Shown here one piece after another: positions 35,106 through 43,946 of a stretch of 64,000 nt of DNA. Numbering within the stretch: the stretch's first letter is position 1; every line of letters begins with the position of its first letter. Source of the stretch: an uncultured Tateyamaria sp. (lineage in GTDB: Bacteria; Pseudomonadota; Alphaproteobacteria; Rhodobacterales; Rhodobacteraceae); the NCBI RefSeq assembly GCF_947497045.1, contig NZ_CANMEU010000005.1:1-64000 (forward strand). The letters run 5' to 3'. Made by a program: the position numbers and the translations under genes. The notes beneath the pieces were generated by a model. The model had not been told where the DNA came from, searched no databases, and saw only the letters and a program-made list of their open reading frames with translations.

Positions 35106-35129
35106 GGCGCAGGACACCTGCGCCTTAGC
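35101..35129. repeat. Intergenic palindrome, GGCGCAGG type
   Basis: Perfect inverted repeat with 13-base arms GCTAAGGCGCAGG and CCTGCGCCTTAGC around ACA. Same architecture as the GGCGGACG/GGCGGAGG copies, with compensating changes in both arms. It contains the stop codon of the GNAT gene and abuts the stop of convergent uraH. Probably a bidirectional transcription end. Confidence 0.85.
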
Positions 35130-35484
35130 TGCCGCGATAAGTGGAATAGCCATAAGGCGACAACAGAAGCGGCACATGATAATGCGCCTCACCATCCGTG
35201 ATCCCAAAGCGGATCGGAATATCCTCAAGGAATTTGACCGCATCGCCGCTTAGCCCATGCGCGTCCAGATACGGGCCACAAAAGAACACCAGCTCGTAGT
35301 GCCCAACCTCCATCTTGCCTGCGGGCAAAATCGGGGTGTCGGTCCGCCCGTCCGCATTTGTCTCGGCCTCGGCAATCTTACGATGGGAATTACCCGACAC
35401 CCGATAGAGCGCGATCTTGATCCCCGCTGCGGGCATCCCGCGCGCCGTGTCCAATACATGTGTCGTCAGATAACCCGCCGCCAT
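35125..35484 (-). CDS. uraH: 5-hydroxyisourate hydrolase
   Basis: 119 residues of the transthyretin-related family, with N-terminal LTTHVLDTARGMPA and the diagnostic C-terminal tetrapeptide YRGS; HYHVPLLLSPYGYSTY precedes it. Converts 5-hydroxyisourate (product of urate oxidase) to OHCU. Divergent from the puuE-uraD fusion gene, with 62 bases between starts, so the promoters are shared. Confidence 0.95.
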   Translation of the reverse strand: MAAGYLTTHVLDTARGMPAAGIKIALYRVSGNSHRKIAEAETNADGRTDTPILPAGKMEVGHYELVFFCGPYLDAHGLSGDAVKFLEDIPIRFGITDGEAHYHVPLLLSPYGYSTYRGS

Positions 35485-35546
35485 TGCATATGCCCCCCGT
35501 ATCTTTCAAATTGCGCGCATCTCACTCTGATCTCAAAGGGAAGTCC

Positions 35547-36968
35547 ATGGCCGAAATGCCGCCTCGTTATCCGCGCGACTTTTACGGGCACGGACCTGAT
35601 CGCCCCGATGCGGCTTGGCCCGGTGGTGCGCGCATCGCAGTGTCCTTTGTGCTGAACTACGAAGAGGGGGGCGAGAACAATATCCTGCACGGTGATCCGG
35701 CCTCCGAGGCGTTTCTGTCCGAGATTGTCGGGGCAGCTCCTTGGCCCGGTCAGCGGCATTGGAATATGGAAAGCATCTATGACTACGGTGTCCGCGCCGG
35801 GTTCTGGCGATTGCATCGGTTGTTCGCCGAAACCCGGGTGCCTGTGACGGTGTATGGGGTTGCGACCGCCCTGGCGCGCAGCCCGGCGCAGGTTGAGGCG
35901 ATGCAGGATGCGAATTGGGAAATCGCGAGCCACGGGCTGAAATGGATCGACTACAAGGACCACACCGCCGGGGATGAGGCCGCTGATATGGACGCGGCCA
36001 TCGTGTTGCACACCGAGGTGACAGGCTCTGCGCCAAAGGGCTGGTACACGGGTCGCTGCTCGCAAAACACGGTCGCGTTGGCAGCCGCACGCGGGTTCGA
36101 TTGGATCAGCGACACCTACGATGATGATCTGCCGTATTGGGCGCAAATCGACGGGCGCGATCAGTTGATCATTCCCTATACGCTGGATTGCAACGACATG
36201 CGTTTTGCCACGCCGCAGGGCTTCAACGCGGGCGATCAGTTTTTTGCCTATTTGCGCGACAGCTTTGATGCGCTTTATGCCGAAGGCGGGGCAGGGCGGC
36301 CTGCGATGATGAGCATTGGCTTGCATTGTCGGTTGGTGGGACGCCCCGGTCGGGTGCAGGCGTTGCGCAAGTTTATTGACTATGTGCAGGGGCATGAGGG
36401 TGTTTGGTGCGCGCGCCGTGCTGATATTGCGGCACATTGGGTCGAGGCTCATCCACCTCAACCGCGCACCAATTGGCACCTGCTGGACCGCGACGCATTT
36501 GTCGCCAAATTCGGCGGCATCTTTGAGCATTCCGCCTGGGTGGCCGAGGGTGCACATACGCTTGAACTTGGTCCCGCCCATGACACGCCTCAGGGACTTC
36601 ACAATGCGCTGTGCCGTGTGTTTCGCGCGGCTCCTGAGGTCAAACGGATGGAGGTACTGCGTGCCCACCCTGACCTTGCCGGGAAGTTGGCCGCGGCCAA
36701 GCGCCTTACCGAGGACAGTACAGTAGAGCAGGCCAGCGCGGGCCTCGATGCGCTCACGGATGATGAACGCCACCGCTTTGACACCCAGAACAGTACCTAT
36801 GTGGCCAAGCACGGCTTTCCCTTCATCATTGCGGTCAAGGATCATGACAAGGCGGGCATCATGCGCGCCTTTGATCGGCGCATCACCAATGATACCGCCA
36901 CCGAATTTGCCGAGGCCTGCAAACAGGTCGAACGTATCGCCCGCCTGCGATTGGAGGCTTTGAGATGA
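35547..36968 (+). CDS. Bifunctional PuuE-type allantoinase / OHCU decarboxylase fusion
   Basis: 473 residues from ATG 35547 (AAAGGGAAG upstream). About 1-300 is a polysaccharide-deacetylase-like allantoinase (FVLNYEEGGENNILHGDPAS, NMESIYDYGVRAGFWRLHRL, WEIASHGLKWIDYKDH). About 310-473 is the UraD domain (FVAKFGGIFEHSAWVAEGAH, RAHPDLAGKLAAAKRLTEDS, FPFIIAVKDHDKAGIMRAF). UraD converts OHCU to S-allantoin, and PuuE opens allantoin to allantoate, so one polypeptide does two successive steps. Overlaps the next gene by 4 bases. Confidence 0.92.
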   Translation: MAEMPPRYPRDFYGHGPDRPDAAWPGGARIAVSFVLNYEEGGENNILHGDPASEAFLSEIVGAAPWPGQRHWNMESIYDYGVRAGFWRLHRLFAETRVPVTVYGVATALARSPAQVEAMQDANWEIASHGLKWIDYKDHTAGDEAADMDAAIVLHTEVTGSAPKGWYTGRCSQNTVALAAARGFDWISDTYDDDLPYWAQIDGRDQLIIPYTLDCNDMRFATPQGFNAGDQFFAYLRDSFDALYAEGGAGRPAMMSIGLHCRLVGRPGRVQALRKFIDYVQGHEGVWCARRADIAAHWVEAHPPQPRTNWHLLDRDAFVAKFGGIFEHSAWVAEGAHTLELGPAHDTPQGLHNALCRVFRAAPEVKRMEVLRAHPDLAGKLAAAKRLTEDSTVEQASAGLDALTDDERHRFDTQNSTYVAKHGFPFIIAVKDHDKAGIMRAFDRRITNDTATEFAEACKQVERIARLRLEALR

Positions 36969-37768
36969 CCTATGCTTTCCCCCCTGGCGGTTTGCCGGAT
37001 CAGACCGTATCGCCCGAGGGCAAAGCCGTGTTCACCACGGCCTATGCGGTGATCCCGGCGGTCACACAGCGCGATATCGTGACCTCATTCCTGCCCGGAT
37101 GGGACGGGATGCGCATGTGGGTGCTGGCCCGCCCCCTGTCCGGCTTTGCCGAGACCTTTTCGCAATATGCGGTGGAATTGACGGCAGATGGCGGCAGCGA
37201 GACCCCGGAGGTGGACGAGGCCGCGCAGTCGGTCCTGTTTTTCGCCAGGGGTACGGCCACCCTCACCATCGGCGGGGATGTTCATTCTGTTGAGGCGGGC
37301 AGTTATGCGTTCATCCCGGCAGGGACGGATTGGGCCGTGCGCGCCGGTGGCGATGGCTGCCAATTCCATTGGGTGCGCAAGCGCTATGTGGCGGCGACGG
37401 AGGTTGCTGCACCGACGCCTTTTGTGACCCATGACCGCGATGTCCCGCCCACTGTCATGCCCAACACCGACAAATGGGCGACAACCCGCTTTGTCGATCC
37501 AGCGGATCTGCGCCATGATTTTCACGTCAATATCGTGACCTTTCAGCCGGGTGGGCGCATTCCCTTTGCCGAGACGCATGTGATGGAACACGGGCTTTAT
37601 GTGCTTGAAGGGACGGCGGAGTATTTGCTGAACACCGAGTGGGTCAGTGTCGGTCCTGGTGATTTCATGTGGCTGCGTGCGTTTTGCCCGCAGGCCTGCA
37701 TCGCAACCGGTGACGGGCCGTTTCGCTATCTGCTTTATAAGGATGTGAACCGGCATGTCCCTCTCTGA
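36965..37768 (+). CDS. (S)-ureidoglycine aminohydrolase (bicupin)
   Basis: 267 residues, two cupin domains. The C-terminal cupin has EHGLYVLEGTAEYLLNTEWV and DFMWLRAFCPQACIATGDGP with the metal ligands expected of UGHY/YlbA. It converts (S)-ureidoglycine to (S)-ureidoglycolate and ammonia. Its placement between allantoinase and ureidoglycolate lyase genes supports the assignment; allantoate amidohydrolase is missing from the cluster, though an M20-type gene begins at the window's right end. Confidence 0.87.
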   Translation: MTYAFPPGGLPDQTVSPEGKAVFTTAYAVIPAVTQRDIVTSFLPGWDGMRMWVLARPLSGFAETFSQYAVELTADGGSETPEVDEAAQSVLFFARGTATLTIGGDVHSVEAGSYAFIPAGTDWAVRAGGDGCQFHWVRKRYVAATEVAAPTPFVTHDRDVPPTVMPNTDKWATTRFVDPADLRHDFHVNIVTFQPGGRIPFAETHVMEHGLYVLEGTAEYLLNTEWVSVGPGDFMWLRAFCPQACIATGDGPFRYLLYKDVNRHVPL

Positions 37769-38243
37769 AATCCGCTGCCAACCGCTGACTGTTGCGAGTT
37801 TTGCGCCCTTTGGGGACGTGCTCGAATGTGCGGGTTTTCCTGACAAGATGATCAATGGCGGGATGTGTGGTCGTTACCATGATCGGGCACGGCTGGATTT
37901 TGGGGATGCGCGCGGCGGGATCAGCCTGTTTCAGGCGCGTCCGCGCAGCCTGCCCTACACCCTTGATCTGCTTGAGCGGCATCCCGAGGGCAGTCAGGCC
38001 TTTATCCCAATGTCCGAGCATGGGTTTCTGGTGACCGTCGCCCCGGATATGGATGGCAAGCCGGGTCAGCCGCAGGCGTTTCTGAGTACGCCGGGCCAAG
38101 GCATCAATTTCCACCGTGGCATGTGGCATGGGGTTTTGACCCCGCTGCATCTGCCCGGCTTGTTTGCGGTGGTGGATCGGATTGGTGAGACACCCAATCT
38201 AGAGGAGTTTTTCCTTGATCCGCCATATGTTGTGGTCTCATAG
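37755..38243 (+). CDS. allA: Ureidoglycolate lyase
   Basis: 162 residues of the AllA family: CQPLTVASFAPFGDVLECAG, MINGGMCGRYHDRARLDF, YTLDLLERHPEGSQAFIPMS, and the C-terminal GINFHRGMWHGVLTPL. Cleaves (S)-ureidoglycolate to glyoxylate and urea. The 14-base overlap with the preceding gene indicates translational coupling. Confidence 0.93.
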   Translation: MSLSEIRCQPLTVASFAPFGDVLECAGFPDKMINGGMCGRYHDRARLDFGDARGGISLFQARPRSLPYTLDLLERHPEGSQAFIPMSEHGFLVTVAPDMDGKPGQPQAFLSTPGQGINFHRGMWHGVLTPLHLPGLFAVVDRIGETPNLEEFFLDPPYVVVS

Positions 38244-38287
38244 TCGCTGCCAGCCGCATCAAGACGGCTGAGAACAGGGACATATCC

Positions 38288-39607
38288 ATGACTGATTTGA
38301 CGACCGGGGCCTTTTCGGACCCCAATGACACGCCCCCCCTGCACGAAGCCGTGCCTCTGGGGTTGCAACATGTGTTGGCGATGTTCGCCTCAAATGTGAC
38401 CCCATCCATTATCGTGGCGGGTGCGGCAGGTCTTGCCTTTGGCGGCCCTGAACAGGTGTACCTGATCCAGATGGCGATGCTGTTTGCCGGTGTCGCGACG
38501 CTGTTTCAGACCGTTGGGATTGGCCCCGTGGGCGCGCGTCTGCCCATCATGCAAGGCACAAGTTTTGCGTTTGTGGGCGTGCTGGCGGGAATCGCTGCGA
38601 CCCAAGGGATGGGTGTCGCGTTGACCGCCTGTCTGATTGGCGGCGTGATCCACTTTTGCCTCGGTGCGTTCATTCAGCATCTGCGTTGGCTGTTTCCGCC
38701 ACTGATCACCGGCCTCGTCATTCTGGCCATTGGTCTGTACCTGATACCGGTGGCGATCAAATATGCGGCAGGCGGGGCTGCCAGTTTCCAGATGGAGGCC
38801 GAGAGCTTTGGCTCGCTCATGCATTGGTCTGTCGCGTTGAGTGTGGTCATTGTTGCGCTGCTTTTGAAATTCTTCACCAAGGGCATTGTCAGCAATGCGG
38901 CGATCTTGATCGGGTTGGTCGTTGGCTACATCCTTGCGATGATCTTTGGGATGGTGAATTTTTCGGCGGTGGGCAATGCGGCGCTGTTTCTGGCACCACA
39001 GCCCTTGCCCTATGGGTTCGAATTCAGCCTTGGCGCTGTGATTGCCGTGACGCTGGTGTCCATTGTCTCCGCAATTGAAACGGTGGGTGATGCGTCGGCC
39101 ACGACCAAGGCGGGCGCGGGGCGTGAAGCCACTGACAAAGAGATCGCAGGTGCCACCTATGCCGATGGTCTGGGTACTGCGGTGGCCGCGGTGTTTGGTG
39201 GTCTGCCCAACACCTCCTTCAGCCAGAACGTCGGTATTGTCGGCATGACCGGCATCATGTCGCGCCATGTGGTGACCATCGGCGCGCTGGTGCTTATCCT
39301 GTGCGGTTTGATCCCTAAGGTGGGGGCTGTGATTGCCTCGATGCCATTGCCCGTGCTGGGTGGCGGTGTGATCGTGATGTTTGGCATGGTGGCGGCCGCC
39401 GGTCTGAACGTGCTCAGCGAGGTCAAAATGAACCGGCGCAACATGGTCATCATTGCGGTGTCTCTGGCGGCGGGTCTGGGTTTGAACCTGGTTCCCACGG
39501 CGGTGCAGTACCTGCCCGGTGTTGTCAAAACGCTGATGACAAGTGCGGTCGCCCCGACGGCGATGGTTGCGATTTTCCTCAATCTGGTACTGCCGGACGA
39601 GGTGTGA
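38288..39607 (+). CDS. NCS2-family purine/xanthine-urate permease
   Basis: 439 residues, about twelve to fourteen membrane segments. NCS2 marks: AVPLGLQHVLAMFASNVTPS, MQGTSFAFVGVLAGIAATQG, ETVGDASATTKAG and GGLPNTSFSQNVGIVGMTGI. Likely imports urate or xanthine to feed the pathway encoded on both sides. Starts 44 bases after allA and ends before a composite repeat and a terminator. Confidence 0.9.
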   Translation: MTDLTTGAFSDPNDTPPLHEAVPLGLQHVLAMFASNVTPSIIVAGAAGLAFGGPEQVYLIQMAMLFAGVATLFQTVGIGPVGARLPIMQGTSFAFVGVLAGIAATQGMGVALTACLIGGVIHFCLGAFIQHLRWLFPPLITGLVILAIGLYLIPVAIKYAAGGAASFQMEAESFGSLMHWSVALSVVIVALLLKFFTKGIVSNAAILIGLVVGYILAMIFGMVNFSAVGNAALFLAPQPLPYGFEFSLGAVIAVTLVSIVSAIETVGDASATTKAGAGREATDKEIAGATYADGLGTAVAAVFGGLPNTSFSQNVGIVGMTGIMSRHVVTIGALVLILCGLIPKVGAVIASMPLPVLGGGVIVMFGMVAAAGLNVLSEVKMNRRNMVIIAVSLAAGLGLNLVPTAVQYLPGVVKTLMTSAVAPTAMVAIFLNLVLPDEV

Positions 39608-39629
39608 TCGCCTGTGGCAGGCGTTGACC

Positions 39630-39671
39630 GGGGGGCCAGCCCCCCCCCGCGGTATTTTCGGTCAAAAGAAG
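39630..39671 (+). repeat. Composite hairpin + CGCGGTATTTTCGG element (copy 1)
   Basis: Hairpin GGGGGGCCAGCCCCCC at 39630-39645, then CGCGGTATTTTCGG and TCAAAAGAAG. Four full copies of this two-part element occur in the window. Located 22 bases after the permease stop. Confidence 0.8.
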
Positions 39672-39698
39672 CAGGGCGCTTGTTCTGCTTCTTTTTTT
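39665..39698 (+). terminator. Rho-independent terminator after the NCS2 gene
   Basis: Stem AAAGAAGCAG with CTGCTTCTTT around a 10-base loop, followed by a run of T. It ends the uraD-allA-permease transcript and overlaps the 3' part of the composite repeat. Confidence 0.85.
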
Positions 39699-40066
39699 AT
39701 TTGAGCTGTTTGGCCAATCGGCGCTGTTGCCACAGCAGGGTTCGACCGCAAGTGTTCGGGCCGACTGCTTTCTAAGGGAAGTTATCTTTTTGCAGTCTGC
39801 GGGTGCCGCAGATATAGTGGAAATGAAACTTGGCGGCGGGCCTGACGACACAATCCGCCCCATCTCAAGGCAGGTGATGCAGTCGAACGCCTTAACCATC
39901 AGGTTTTGCCCGTTCCTGGCATATAGACACAAGAAAGCATAAAAACCGCACAAATTTGGAATCCGCATCAGTTACCGAGATGATACGGTTGGCTAGAATA
40001 AATAGGAATTCAGATATTATGAAATTTGAATGAGACCAGTTAAGCCGTGATCAGGACTTAAACCAG
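39699..40066. other. Gap without a supported gene
   Basis: 368 bases between the permease terminator and the first AraC gene. A 71-codon open frame at 39727-39942 has no recognisable family. Base composition falls towards the right (AT-rich upstream of 40067), as expected at the border of acquired DNA. It probably holds the promoter of the AraC gene. Confidence 0.5.
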
Positions 40067-40981
40067 ATGTACAACAAGCTCATAACCCCAAAGCACGCCA
40101 ACGAAACCGGCAGTGCGGAGAACGTTCTCAGATATGGCGGTCCGGATGTCCGGATGTCGACGTCTCTGTCCGAAGGTCGAACGTGGTCTGGTGAGGGCCT
40201 GACGGTTGGCATCAGTTCCGCCTATAAACTGAGAGAGATTCATTTTTCAGCAGACACAGACATCGTGGTGTTTTTGCAACCGGGATATGGTGGCCAGCGC
40301 GCGGTCAACTCTGACAAAATTGAAGACTTCAAGATGGCGCCAAACGATCTTTATTGGCTGCCGACCGGCACCGATTTTTATTCACTCAGCACGAACGCCA
40401 AACCGCTCCTGTTTATCAATTTCGACCGTTCGATCAGGCAGCACTTTATCGATCAGGCGTCTGGTGGAACTCACCTTGATGAGGCGATTACACCGATCAG
40501 CAATCTGACACATCATGCACCGCTCTCCACATTGCTTCGCGATTTTGTCGAATCCGACGGGCTTGGTGGGCGGCTCCGGGCCGAAGCTCTTCTCAACGTA
40601 ATCTTGTTTGAGATCTGCTCTCATCGCAGCGGCAACAAACCTCCGGAAGTAACCCGTACACTCGGGCATTCCGGTTTGGAGGATGTGACCGCGTTCATTG
40701 AAGAGAACCTGGATGCAGACGTATCACTCGAAGCTCTCGCAAGGCTTGCAGACACCGGCGTGTTTAATTTCTGCCGGATTTTCAAGAACACGACAGGGCA
40801 AAGCCCGCATCAATATGTGAACAAGCGCAGAGTTGCCCGGGCTCAGGAATTGCTCACGACAACGCAAGCCGGTATTGCAGAAATTGCCTACGAAGTCGGC
40901 TTCTCCTCTCAGAGTCATTTGACGACGGCATTTAAGAAGGCCACGGGAACGACGCCCGCGAAGTTCAGAAAATCACTCTGA
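40067..40981 (+). CDS. AraC family transcriptional regulator (paralogue 1)
   Basis: 304 residues. N-terminal cupin-like sensing part, with the stretch YWLPTGTDFYSLSTNAKPLL at about 105-124, and C-terminal double helix-turn-helix AraC/XylS domain (about 205-304: DADVSLEALARLADTGVFNF, then EIAYEVGFSSQSHLTTAFKK, ending TGTTPAKFRKSL). The protein at 42440-43342 is a clear paralogue. Target genes are unknown; the alpha/beta hydrolase next to it is a candidate. Lower GC than flanking purine genes. Confidence 0.88.
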   Translation: MYNKLITPKHANETGSAENVLRYGGPDVRMSTSLSEGRTWSGEGLTVGISSAYKLREIHFSADTDIVVFLQPGYGGQRAVNSDKIEDFKMAPNDLYWLPTGTDFYSLSTNAKPLLFINFDRSIRQHFIDQASGGTHLDEAITPISNLTHHAPLSTLLRDFVESDGLGGRLRAEALLNVILFEICSHRSGNKPPEVTRTLGHSGLEDVTAFIEENLDADVSLEALARLADTGVFNFCRIFKNTTGQSPHQYVNKRRVARAQELLTTTQAGIAEIAYEVGFSSQSHLTTAFKKATGTTPAKFRKSL

Positions 40982-41056
40982 GCTGATCCTGGCCTTCATC
41001 AAAAGTGCCCTGAGGTGTTTGGGGCAATGTGGAAACCTGTCAGGTCAGACATCAAC

Positions 41057-41794
41057 CTATTTTTTCAGGAAGGGTAAAGCCCAGGACGCGATCTCGGTGC
41101 CAATATTTTGCGCGTCACTCGGGCACGACATCATGTGATCCAATGTGTCGACCGGCAAAAGCTTTTTTGGTTCCCGCGCGGCATCGAACAAGTCCATCGC
41201 ATTATCGAAATCGACTACCTCATCAGCCAGGGAATGCACGATTAGATAGGGCTTATTGAGATAAGACAGTTGATGAGACAGTGACACTTTCAGGGCGCGT
41301 TCCACATTCAGGCGGACTTTATCCTGCTCTTCAGACTCGGTTTGCGCAACACCGAACAGATGCGAAATATGCGCCGGGTCAGCAGGCGCAGCTATCGTTG
41401 CAATAGCGGCAACATTTGGCATGTGTTGTGAGGCCGTCAAAACCGCAACACCAACAATCGAGTGACCGATAAGCAGAATTTTCGTTTCGTAATTTCTGCT
41501 TAAATACTCATATGTCATAATCAGGTCTTGGATGTAATCAGAGAGCATGAACGACTGGTGTGACGCATCGACGTGGTTGAAGTCGGAGAGGTTGATACAG
41601 AGCGTCGAGATATCCGCCTGCCCCAATTCGGCAGTGATCGCATGCGCTGCGCAATTTTCTTCCGAGCAATTGAAGGAATGAGCGAAAATTGCAAAATATT
41701 CTCCCCTTTCATAGGGGTAGGTAAGATGGGCAACGATTTTGGTATTCATGCGTCCTGGAAAAGATACCTTTCGGTTTGGCCTTGGCTGGGTCAT
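41057..41794 (-). CDS. Alpha/beta hydrolase, OsmC-partner-type domain
   Basis: 245 residues from ATG 41794; GGAGG lies 11-15 bases upstream. Nucleophile elbow GHSIVG (Ser about 110; the usual form is GHSLGG), preceding helix SRNYETKILLI, and probable catalytic His in DTLDHMMSCP near residue 220. Sequence style (VSFPGRMNTKIVAHLTYPYE, FAIFAHSFNCSEENCAAHAI, LFGVAQ after AAPADPAHISH) matches the hydrolase half of OsmC/hydrolase fusion proteins, here without the OsmC half. Cytoplasmic; substrate unknown. Part of the inserted segment. Confidence 0.8.
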   Translation of the reverse strand: MTQPRPNRKVSFPGRMNTKIVAHLTYPYERGEYFAIFAHSFNCSEENCAAHAITAELGQADISTLCINLSDFNHVDASHQSFMLSDYIQDLIMTYEYLSRNYETKILLIGHSIVGVAVLTASQHMPNVAAIATIAAPADPAHISHLFGVAQTESEEQDKVRLNVERALKVSLSHQLSYLNKPYLIVHSLADEVVDFDNAMDLFDAAREPKKLLPVDTLDHMMSCPSDAQNIGTEIASWALPFLKK

Positions 41795-42439
41795 TTAACC
41801 AGCCTCCGGGTTTCGCGATGATCTGCATTAGGCTGTTGCCTCGAAACCTGACCTGCCAATCGAGAACCTGTCGGCCTTTCAGGAGAACGCCTGAAGGCTG
41901 AAGGTTCCAAGAAGCTGAGCTCATTGTGTGGCCGACCCGAGAGACCGTTGATGCCGAAAACCGGGCTCCCGACGTTTTCACTGGAACACATGTCGAGGGG
42001 GTAGCGACGGGTCATTTTTAGCTCCTACCGTATGCGCAATGTCGAAACTGATTGTGACACCGGAGCCTGTGCCTTGATTTCAATATCGTGGAGTTCTTAA
42101 CAGAATCCCCGGACAAATTTGGCTTGATAGGGTTACGTCGACTTCGACTCGGGGCGCGCGATTGAGGAAATTGTACCCAATCGGCTTTCGATGAGTTCAC
42201 GCCAATGTGTAGCATTGAGTTGACACAAAAAGTGTAGCATGAAGTTGACACATGGTGCGGTACGATAGTATTTCTGACCTTCTCAGAGATGCTACGATGT
42301 TATCGAATAGGTAATGTTGGCAAGCGCTTGACGGTCTGGCCCAGGATATAAGGAGGCTAACATTTTCCGTTCCGTGTTGGTGGACGCTCGCGCGACTGAT
42401 CAACGATCAGTGCGGCGGCGAAGGATGTAGCGATTAAAT
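41795..42439. other. Gap without a supported gene
   Basis: 645 bases between the hydrolase and the second AraC gene. Short open frames here have no recognisable family. It contains two direct repeats of 21 bases at 42207-42252. The GC-richer part at 41800-42020 looks like eroded coding or element DNA, but I cannot name it. Confidence 0.45.
42207..42252. repeat. Two 21-base direct repeats, 25 bases apart
   Basis: Copies at 42207-42227 and 42232-42252 share 19 of 21 bases: GTGTAGCAT, two variable bases, then AGTTGACACA (first copy TG, second copy GA in the middle). Repeated ends of this style occur in IS21-like elements, so this may be an element remnant; tandem regulator sites upstream of the AraC gene are the alternative. 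Confidence 0.5.
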
Positions 42440-43342
42440 ATGACAGACTTAATGATACACAGCCGCGGGTCAGATCATGCCGTTCGTTATGGCGATGCCG
42501 TGACAAAGCAGCATGAGTCTTTCTCGCAGGGCCGAAGCTGGTCAAGCGATGGGATCACAGTCGGGATTAGTCCACCATGCGGCTTTTGGGAACTGCATTT
42601 CAAGGCCGATACAGACATCATAGTCCTGCCCAAGGCAGGTTACGGTGGGCGACGAGCAATTAACTCGGACAAAGCGGCAGAATACGAAAATGCGCCGAAT
42701 GATATGTATTGGTTGCCTACCGGAACGGACCTTTATTCGATTGGTCAGTCTGCGAAAGAAGTTGTGTATATCAATTTCGATCGCTCAGTCCGAATGGCAT
42801 TTCTTGAAACGGTTCCGGAAGCCCCAAAACTTGATGATTCAATCACACCGATCAAGAATGTGCTTCGGCATCAGATCTTTACACTTTTGTTGATGAATTT
42901 CGTTAGCACAAAGGGAGAGTTCGGGGGGCGGCTTCAGGCTGAATCCCTGATCAATCTACTCTTGCTGGAAATTTGTATGTTCAATGGCATGCGAAGCAAA
43001 AGCGATGTGGCAAACCCGTTGTCCAAGCCAGTGTTGGCGCGGGTAAACGCCTTCATCGATGATAATATTGACGCAGATCTATCTCTTGCCGCGTTGGCTG
43101 ACGTGGCTGGGATCAGCAAGTTCCATTTCTCGCGGATGTTTATGGCGGCAACTGATTTGTCCCCCCACAAATATATCATGCAGCGCAGAATCGTCCGGGT
43201 TCAGGAGAGTTTGGCAAACACGAATGAGTGTTTGTCCCAGATTGCTCTCGACAAAGGGTTTTCGTCGCAAAGTCATATGACTTCGGCTTTCAAGAGGTTG
43301 CTGGGTGTCACTCCGAACAACTACAGAAGATCGCTAAAGTGA
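42440..43342 (+). CDS. AraC family transcriptional regulator (paralogue 2)
   Basis: 300 residues. Shares layout and many motifs with the regulator at 40067: YWLPTGTDLYSIGQSAKEVV, INFDRSVRMAF and FSSQSHMTSAFKRLLGVTP versus YWLPTGTDFYSL, INFDRSIRQHF and FSSQSHLTTAFKKATGTTP. N-terminal sensing part, C-terminal AraC helix-turn-helix pair at about 200-300. It probably responds to a related ligand. Lies in the low-GC inserted segment, just before an IS6-like remnant. Confidence 0.87.
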   Translation: MTDLMIHSRGSDHAVRYGDAVTKQHESFSQGRSWSSDGITVGISPPCGFWELHFKADTDIIVLPKAGYGGRRAINSDKAAEYENAPNDMYWLPTGTDLYSIGQSAKEVVYINFDRSVRMAFLETVPEAPKLDDSITPIKNVLRHQIFTLLLMNFVSTKGEFGGRLQAESLINLLLLEICMFNGMRSKSDVANPLSKPVLARVNAFIDDNIDADLSLAALADVAGISKFHFSRMFMAATDLSPHKYIMQRRIVRVQESLANTNECLSQIALDKGFSSQSHMTSAFKRLLGVTPNNYRRSLK

Positions 43343-43495
43343 CCGGGAAATCAAGGTTGATGATCAGCAAACCCTTGGTCCAAAGGGCAAAATAGAATAG
43401 GGGCTCCGCTCGGGCCGACCGTTTCCCGAAGGGCGCTGCCCTTTTGCCGGTCTGCTAATTCTGCGGATACCCCCTGTCATATCGAGACCTAAGCG

Positions 43496-43740
43496 GAGGC
43501 TCTGACGGAAGGTGAGATCACGGTCGACTCCGTGACGATCTATCGTCGGGTTCAGAAATTCGGGCCCGTGATCCGCAAACGTACCTATGGTAGATGGCGG
43601 TCCTGACACGGCCCGCATTGGGATGTGTAAGCGACACACGTGCGGGTGAACGCCAGATGGTGCTATCTTGGGCGAGCGGTGGATCGGCGGGGCAGCTGAT
43701 CGATTTTCGCCTGACTGCAATGCGACCCTTGCTACTACCT
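43496..43740 (+). pseudogene. IS6-family transposase remnant
   Basis: Translating from 43496 gives EALTEGEITVDSVTIYRRVQ then KFGP, like the DNA-binding part of IS6/IS26-type transposases, then after two stops ATHVRVNARWCYLGRAVDRR and, one frame over, GQLIDFRLTAMR, matching the family stretch (W-x-x-DETYVRVxGxWxYLYRAVDRxGxxIDFxLT). The first catalytic Asp codon is a TAA here. Only about 80 of roughly 235 codons remain, with two stops and one frameshift. Confidence 0.75.
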
Positions 43741-43886
43741 CTCAATAATCGGGTGAGGCAGGTCGCGCCGCGCTGAAACAGGGGTTCTGAGCGAAGCCGC
43801 ATTTGTTGAAAACCTATTCAAGTGGTCATGTGACCCACACCAAAAAGCGCACTCCCCGTACCAAAATCATGCACTCAGCAAAGCCG

Positions 43887-43946
43887 TTTCTTTTGACCAT
43901 AAATACCGCGGGGGTGAGCGCGCATGCGCGAGGGGGCTGGCCCCCT
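43887..43946 (-). repeat. Composite hairpin + CGCGGTATTTATGG element (copy 2, inverted)
   Basis: Minus strand: hairpin AGGGGGCCAGCCCCCT, about 20 bases, then CGCGGTATTTATGG and TCAAAAGAAA. Inverted relative to the copy at 39.63 kb; the two bracket the insert that divides the purine cluster. Confidence 0.75.

Noticed and set aside
39727-39942. 71-codon open frame between the permease and the first AraC gene
   Set aside because: No recognisable family, no clear ribosome site, overlapped on the other strand by another arbitrary frame.
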